A DNA stretch of 64,000 bases. It comes from Legionella sp. GTDB taxonomy: Bacteria > Pseudomonadota > Gammaproteobacteria > Legionellales > Legionellaceae. The notes under the pieces were generated by a model. The model saw nothing but the letters and a program-made list of their open reading frames with translations, did not search any database and was not told where the DNA came from. The DNA lies in NCBI GenBank assembly GCA_031291095.1, contig JARLJR010000020.1:1-64000 (forward strand). Reading direction: 5' to 3'. Both the position numbers and the translations under genes were made by a program. Below, one piece after another: positions 60,500-64,000 of the stretch; within the stretch, counting starts at the first letter, position 1, and each line of letters starts with the position of its first letter.

Positions 60500-62461
60500 T
60501 TATAAACATTCTACATTAGAACTCAGATAATTAGCTAATTGTTCGATGGTTGCATACTCCCATAGTAAATTGGGATTCACCTCATGGAGTACTTCATGTT
60601 CAAGAGCCTCACAAAATTGGATCGCTAAAACAGAGTCAACTCCATAATAAGCAAAATTGACATTGGGATTAATGTCCTCGACATTAATAGACAGGTGATT
60701 TGCAAACCACTGTTCTATCCATTGTTGTAATTCATTTGGACTCGAATCTACTGTTTGCTTTTTAGCGCATTGATTTGCTTTATGCCATTCAGCAATAATT
60801 TTTAAATGATTATTTGCGACTGCATGACGACACGCACCGCGCTGAACTTTTCCACTGGATGTTTTAGGAAGAGTTGCTTGTTGAATCAAGATAATACGTG
60901 CAGGTAATAGAGGGATATCTTCGGCACAACGTTGTAAAATCGTATTAAAGATCGCATCAAAATCTTTACTACGACGATGTACCTCTTGCACAATAACCAA
61001 CTCAGGCTCATCATCAATTTCATAGATAAAAGCAGCACAGCCATGTTGAATTAAATCAGGGTGACTGTCATTTATAGTCGTTTCAATATCCTGAGGATAA
61101 ATATTATGTCCACGAATAATAATTAAATCTTTCAAGCGTCCAGTGACAAATAGCTCACCATTCTCGTTCACGAATCCCAGATCACCAGTACGTAAATATT
61201 TTTTGTTAGGATCAAGTAGAGTTAATTCAAAAATATCGCGATTAATATCGGATTTATCCCAATAGCCTTTAGCAACACTAGGACCAGACACGACTATTTC
61301 ACCTATTTGAAAAGGTTTTAATTCAGCAAATGATTGTGGATCAATAATCTTAAGTTCATGTTTAAGGGGAGTATAACCACAACCCACGAGATAAAGACTT
61401 CCATGTTCTGAGTTAGTTAATTGAATTTCATGCTTTTCTTGTAACGCTTTCTTATCAACCTGAAGAATAGTTGTGTTACTGCCCGGTTTTTTGCCACAAA
61501 CCATTAATGTTGTTTCTGCCATTCCATAGGCGGGATAACAAAACTCTGCTTGAAAGCCACATTCTTTAAATGCCTCGCTAAAGCGTGATAAAGTTCTGGC
61601 ACTTACAGGCTCTGCACCGTTAAGAGCAACGAGCCAATAACTCAAATCTAATTGTTTTTTCTCTTCATCAGTGATAGTGCTTATGCACATTTCATAAGAA
61701 AAATTAGGCGCCGGAGAGATATTAGCACGATAATCACTAATCGCCTTTAACCAAAAAAATGGTCTTTTTAAAAAGGTGGTAGGTGCCATTAAAACACTAT
61801 GCATATTGTATACTAAAGGATATAAAATAGCGCCAATTAGCCCCATGTCATGAAATGGGGGCAGCCAGGAGCAAAGCGTTTCTCCTCTTCCTTCGAACAG
61901 CGCATCAATAGTAACTGTATTGGCAATAATATTTCCATGACTAACCATAACTCCCTTGGGATCTCCTGTGGAGCCTGAGGTGTATTGCAGAAAAGCCAGA
62001 TCGTCGAGACTAGCCTGGGGAAATGGTAACATTGAAGGAATCCCAGGTATATTCTTATCTGTTTCAATTAACGTAATCTGTTCAAAATTGTATTGCTGTG
62101 CCATGGCAGATGTAGTGATAATAGCAGATGCTCTAGCATCATTAATAATTGACCTAATGCGCTGGGCATGACGATTACCACGTGGAGGATAAGCTGGCAC
62201 AGCCACGATACCTGCCATTAAACATCCTAGGAAGGAAACAATATAATCCAAGCTCGGGGGTAATAATAAGATGGCACGCGCACCGGGTTGCACTACAGTG
62301 AGTAAACGAGAAGCCATGCCAATGACTTTTTGCAAAAGATCATTATTAGTTAATGAGTTGCTTTTATTTTCACTTAAAAAGGTGAAGGCAAGATTGTTGG
62401 GATAGAGTGTCGCGTTATCATTCAAAATAGAGATTAAATTTCTGGCTACGTCTTTGCACAT
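60500..62461 (-). CDS. Fatty-acyl-AMP ligase fused to a carrier domain, 653 aa
   Basis: The adenylation motifs are FLQYTSGSTGDPKGVMVSHG (A3), SWLPPFHDMGLIG, AYGMAETTLM (A5), YLRTGDLGFVNENGEL (A7) and GRLKDLIIIRGHNIYPQDIE. The FHDMGLIG motif and the Ala/Tyr pattern mark the fatty-acyl-AMP ligase branch, which hands acyl chains to carrier proteins instead of CoA. Residues about 580-653 are a phosphopantetheine carrier domain with YGVDSVLAIQF (Ser the attachment site). This is a starter module for a lipid or lipopeptide pathway. It diverges from a frameshifted gene and a hydrolase. Confidence 0.9.
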   Translation of the reverse strand: MCKDVARNLISILNDNATLYPNNLAFTFLSENKSNSLTNNDLLQKVIGMASRLLTVVQPGARAILLLPPSLDYIVSFLGCLMAGIVAVPAYPPRGNRHAQRIRSIINDARASAIITTSAMAQQYNFEQITLIETDKNIPGIPSMLPFPQASLDDLAFLQYTSGSTGDPKGVMVSHGNIIANTVTIDALFEGRGETLCSWLPPFHDMGLIGAILYPLVYNMHSVLMAPTTFLKRPFFWLKAISDYRANISPAPNFSYEMCISTITDEEKKQLDLSYWLVALNGAEPVSARTLSRFSEAFKECGFQAEFCYPAYGMAETTLMVCGKKPGSNTTILQVDKKALQEKHEIQLTNSEHGSLYLVGCGYTPLKHELKIIDPQSFAELKPFQIGEIVVSGPSVAKGYWDKSDINRDIFELTLLDPNKKYLRTGDLGFVNENGELFVTGRLKDLIIIRGHNIYPQDIETTINDSHPDLIQHGCAAFIYEIDDEPELVIVQEVHRRSKDFDAIFNTILQRCAEDIPLLPARIILIQQATLPKTSSGKVQRGACRHAVANNHLKIIAEWHKANQCAKKQTVDSSPNELQQWIEQWFANHLSINVEDINPNVNFAYYGVDSVLAIQFCEALEHEVLHEVNPNLLWEYATIEQLANYLSSNVECL

Positions 62462-62662
62462 TTAAACATCTTTGTGATTTGAGTTAATACTAAATGTAGG
62501 CTTAGTTGCATCATTTTTCCAGCCAATTGATCAAATTTCACTCGACTTTCCGGCTATACGTAATCAATAAATCATTAAAATAGTGATAAAACAAAGACAA
62601 AAAAAAGGTAAAGTTAATTTTTGTGTCTATAATTATTCACATGGTTATATTTAGAACAATTT

Positions 62663-63277
62663 ATGAAAAAATCTATTCCAGTAGAATGGTATTTTGAAAG
62701 TTCAATTTTTAAATTCTTCCTTCCAGCAACTTATCTAGGATTAAAAAATCTGATTGGTGTGGACAAACAAGGTTGGGCCATTGAAAAAAATTACTCAGTT
62801 CAATCGCTGAAATTAAAAGAATCGCTCAATAACTATCACTCAGAAGTCTATAAATTTTATCAACAAATAATTATCGATTATTTAGGTACTCAATCTGTTG
62901 GTATGAATGCTCATTGGTTTGTTCTTTATTCCAATAATACGGCAGAGCATTATCCCTTTATATTTATAGTTAGGATGGTGAAATCTATTTTAATATCGAT
63001 TGCATTCACTATATTGAATATTATTTTGGTGCTGATGTAATAAAAAAATTTCCTGAATTTGTAGCTATTGTGATGGCCGCATATTTGGAAACAGTCAAGG
63101 AGGACGCTGAAAGATGTAAATTAATAATGATGGGAGAAAAACTTTTTATCAGGAACAGGAAGATCAATTTGGTTTGCTTCATCCTATTTATGGAAAAAGG
63201 TTTCTCTTCATTTTATTGATTTTACAATTTCAATAGAAAATGGAAAAAATTGTGGCAATTTAAAGGTAATAATATGA
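62663..63277 (+). pseudogene. Frameshifted gene of unknown family (about 204 codons)
   Basis: The first frame from the ATG at 62663 encodes KKSIPVEWYFESSIFKFFLP through HYPFIFIVRM. It slips at about 62971-62978 to GEIYFNIDCIHYIEYYFGAD, through VAIVMAAYLETVKEDAERCK to MGEKLF. It slips again at about 63145-63155 (QEQEDQFGLLHPIYGKRF) and once more at about 63200 (SLHFIDFTISIENGKNCGNL). It ends at 63277, where TGA overlaps the next ATG as ATGA. Each piece is protein-like and the end is coupled to the hydrolase, so one gene has lost frame three times, or the assembly is error-prone here. Family unknown. Confidence 0.7.
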
Positions 63278-64000
63278 AATCTATTGAAATGAAAAATAGC
63301 GAGAATGCGGTGTTGCTTATACATGGCCTTTCAAGTAGCCCTTTAGAAATGGTGTCTTGTGCTGGCGCGCTTTATAAAGCAGGTTTTTCAGTACGTATCC
63401 CTTTTTATTCAACATTTGGCATGAATTCTCAAAATCACAGTCAAGGGGTAATAGAACCTTGGCAAAAATGGCGTGAAGAGACCCATAACGATTTTATGCA
63501 AATGAAAAAAGAATATAAAAAAGTTTTTGTTGTTGGTTTATGTATGGGGGCAATCATCGCTTTAGATTTAGCTATTGAGTTTGAAGAGGAAATTGCTGGA
63601 CTTGCGCTGTTATCCACTCCATTTTTCTATGATGGATGGGCGATGCCTTGGTACCAAAAGTTTTTACCTTTGATTTTTAAAACACCCTTAAGAAAATTTG
63701 TGCATTACAAAGAAAAAGAACCTTATGGGGTTAAGAATGAGGCGATAAGGGATGTGATTAAATTATCAATGCAAAAGCATCATGTTTCATCAGCAGGTAG
63801 CTCAAAAATATCAGCAACAGGTATTTATGAGGCATATTTATTAACCCAGGAGGTTAAAAAAAATTTATCAAAGATATCAAATCCGTTGCTAATCATTCAC
63901 GCCGAAGAGGATGAAACCGCAAGCTTAAGTAATGTTAAATACATTCAAAATAATATTCAGGCGCCAAAGACGCAGGTGGTTATCTTGAAAGACAGTTACC
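63274..64000 (+). CDS. Alpha/beta hydrolase, carboxylesterase/lipase-like (partial, runs off the window)
   Basis: The N-terminus has NAVLLIHGLSSSPLEMVSC (oxyanion HG), and VFVVGLCMGAIIALDLAI carries the nucleophile in the variant GLCMG, with Cys in place of the usual Ser. LLIIHAEEDETASL is the acidic-residue region, and the sequence is cut before the catalytic His. At least 242 residues. The ATG at 63274 overlaps the preceding stop (ATGA), so it is coupled to the frameshifted gene. A Cys nucleophile would be like dienelactone hydrolases or PHB-synthase-like enzymes. It may act on the product of the divergent acyl-AMP ligase. Confidence 0.8.
   Translation, partial: MKSIEMKNSENAVLLIHGLSSSPLEMVSCAGALYKAGFSVRIPFYSTFGMNSQNHSQGVIEPWQKWREETHNDFMQMKKEYKKVFVVGLCMGAIIALDLAIEFEEEIAGLALLSTPFFYDGWAMPWYQKFLPLIFKTPLRKFVHYKEKEPYGVKNEAIRDVIKLSMQKHHVSSAGSSKISATGIYEAYLLTQEVKKNLSKISNPLLIIHAEEDETASLSNVKYIQNNIQAPKTQVVILKDSY

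Noticed and set aside
1-64000. CRISPR array
   Set aside because: No stretch of regularly spaced direct repeats was seen, and no cas genes are present.

Overview
The window looks like accessory DNA of a Legionella-type gammaproteobacterium. The base composition is AT-rich. There are several very large helical-repeat or ankyrin-like proteins of the kind Legionella secretes, many small GNAT acetyltransferases, toxin-antitoxin modules, and IS1111, IS3, IS256 and IS6 insertion sequences in various states of decay. The genus is an inference from gene content; no rRNA, tRNA or other marker is present. A plasmid-style replication and partition module (about 49.2-53.6 kb: parA, parB, a ribbon-helix-helix-like gene and a winged-helix Rep-like gene) means the window is either part of a large plasmid or chromid, or a chromosome carrying an integrated plasmid. 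The sequence alone does not decide this.

Layout. 0-9 kb is a decayed landing zone: an IS256 end, a gene fragment cut by it, an ankyrin-like fragment, a HigA-type antitoxin whose RelE-type toxin is broken by one nonsense and two frameshift lesions, an IS6 relic, two nested inverted-repeat elements, an intact PIN/Phd toxin-antitoxin pair, and an apparently intact IS1111-type element. 8.9-12.7 kb holds a MerR regulator divergent from a glutaredoxin-MauE membrane protein with a classic 19-bp-spacer promoter, two acetyltransferases, and a CarF/plasmanylethanolamine-desaturase-like enzyme. 12.9-18.4 kb holds a methyltransferase and a tight four-gene operon (HAD phosphatase, DegT-type aminotransferase, GMC oxidoreductase, C45 acyltransferase/amidohydrolase) that reads as an undescribed small-molecule amination pathway. 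19.2-23 kb has a dead IS3 element, a wrecked ku gene, a fatty-acid desaturase and an MFS transporter.

23-45 kb mixes candidate secreted or effector proteins (1002, 452, 599 and 1199 residues) with a CvfB-like S1 protein. It also carries a divergent metabolic block: amidohydrolase and isochorismatase on one side; secreted VOC protein, outer-membrane barrel, secreted FAD oxidase and a SugE/Gdx exporter on the other. Envelope proteins follow, including a lipoprotein, an outer-membrane protein and a YihY-family protein. 45.3-48.9 kb is a complete two-gene bacterial NHEJ system (ku-ligD) plus a small basic DUF6496-like protein.

53.8-56.8 kb is a sensor kinase, a stand-alone receiver, a cold-shock protein and a FixJ-type regulator. 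It is followed by a DUF4142 protein, an EF-G paralogue with a strong terminator, and, at the right edge, a fatty-acyl-AMP ligase with a fused carrier domain. The ligase lies divergent from a triple-frameshifted gene that is translationally coupled to an alpha/beta hydrolase running off the window. Several starts were moved downstream of the longest open frame where a Shine-Dalgarno sequence or gene overlap favoured it; this is stated per entry.
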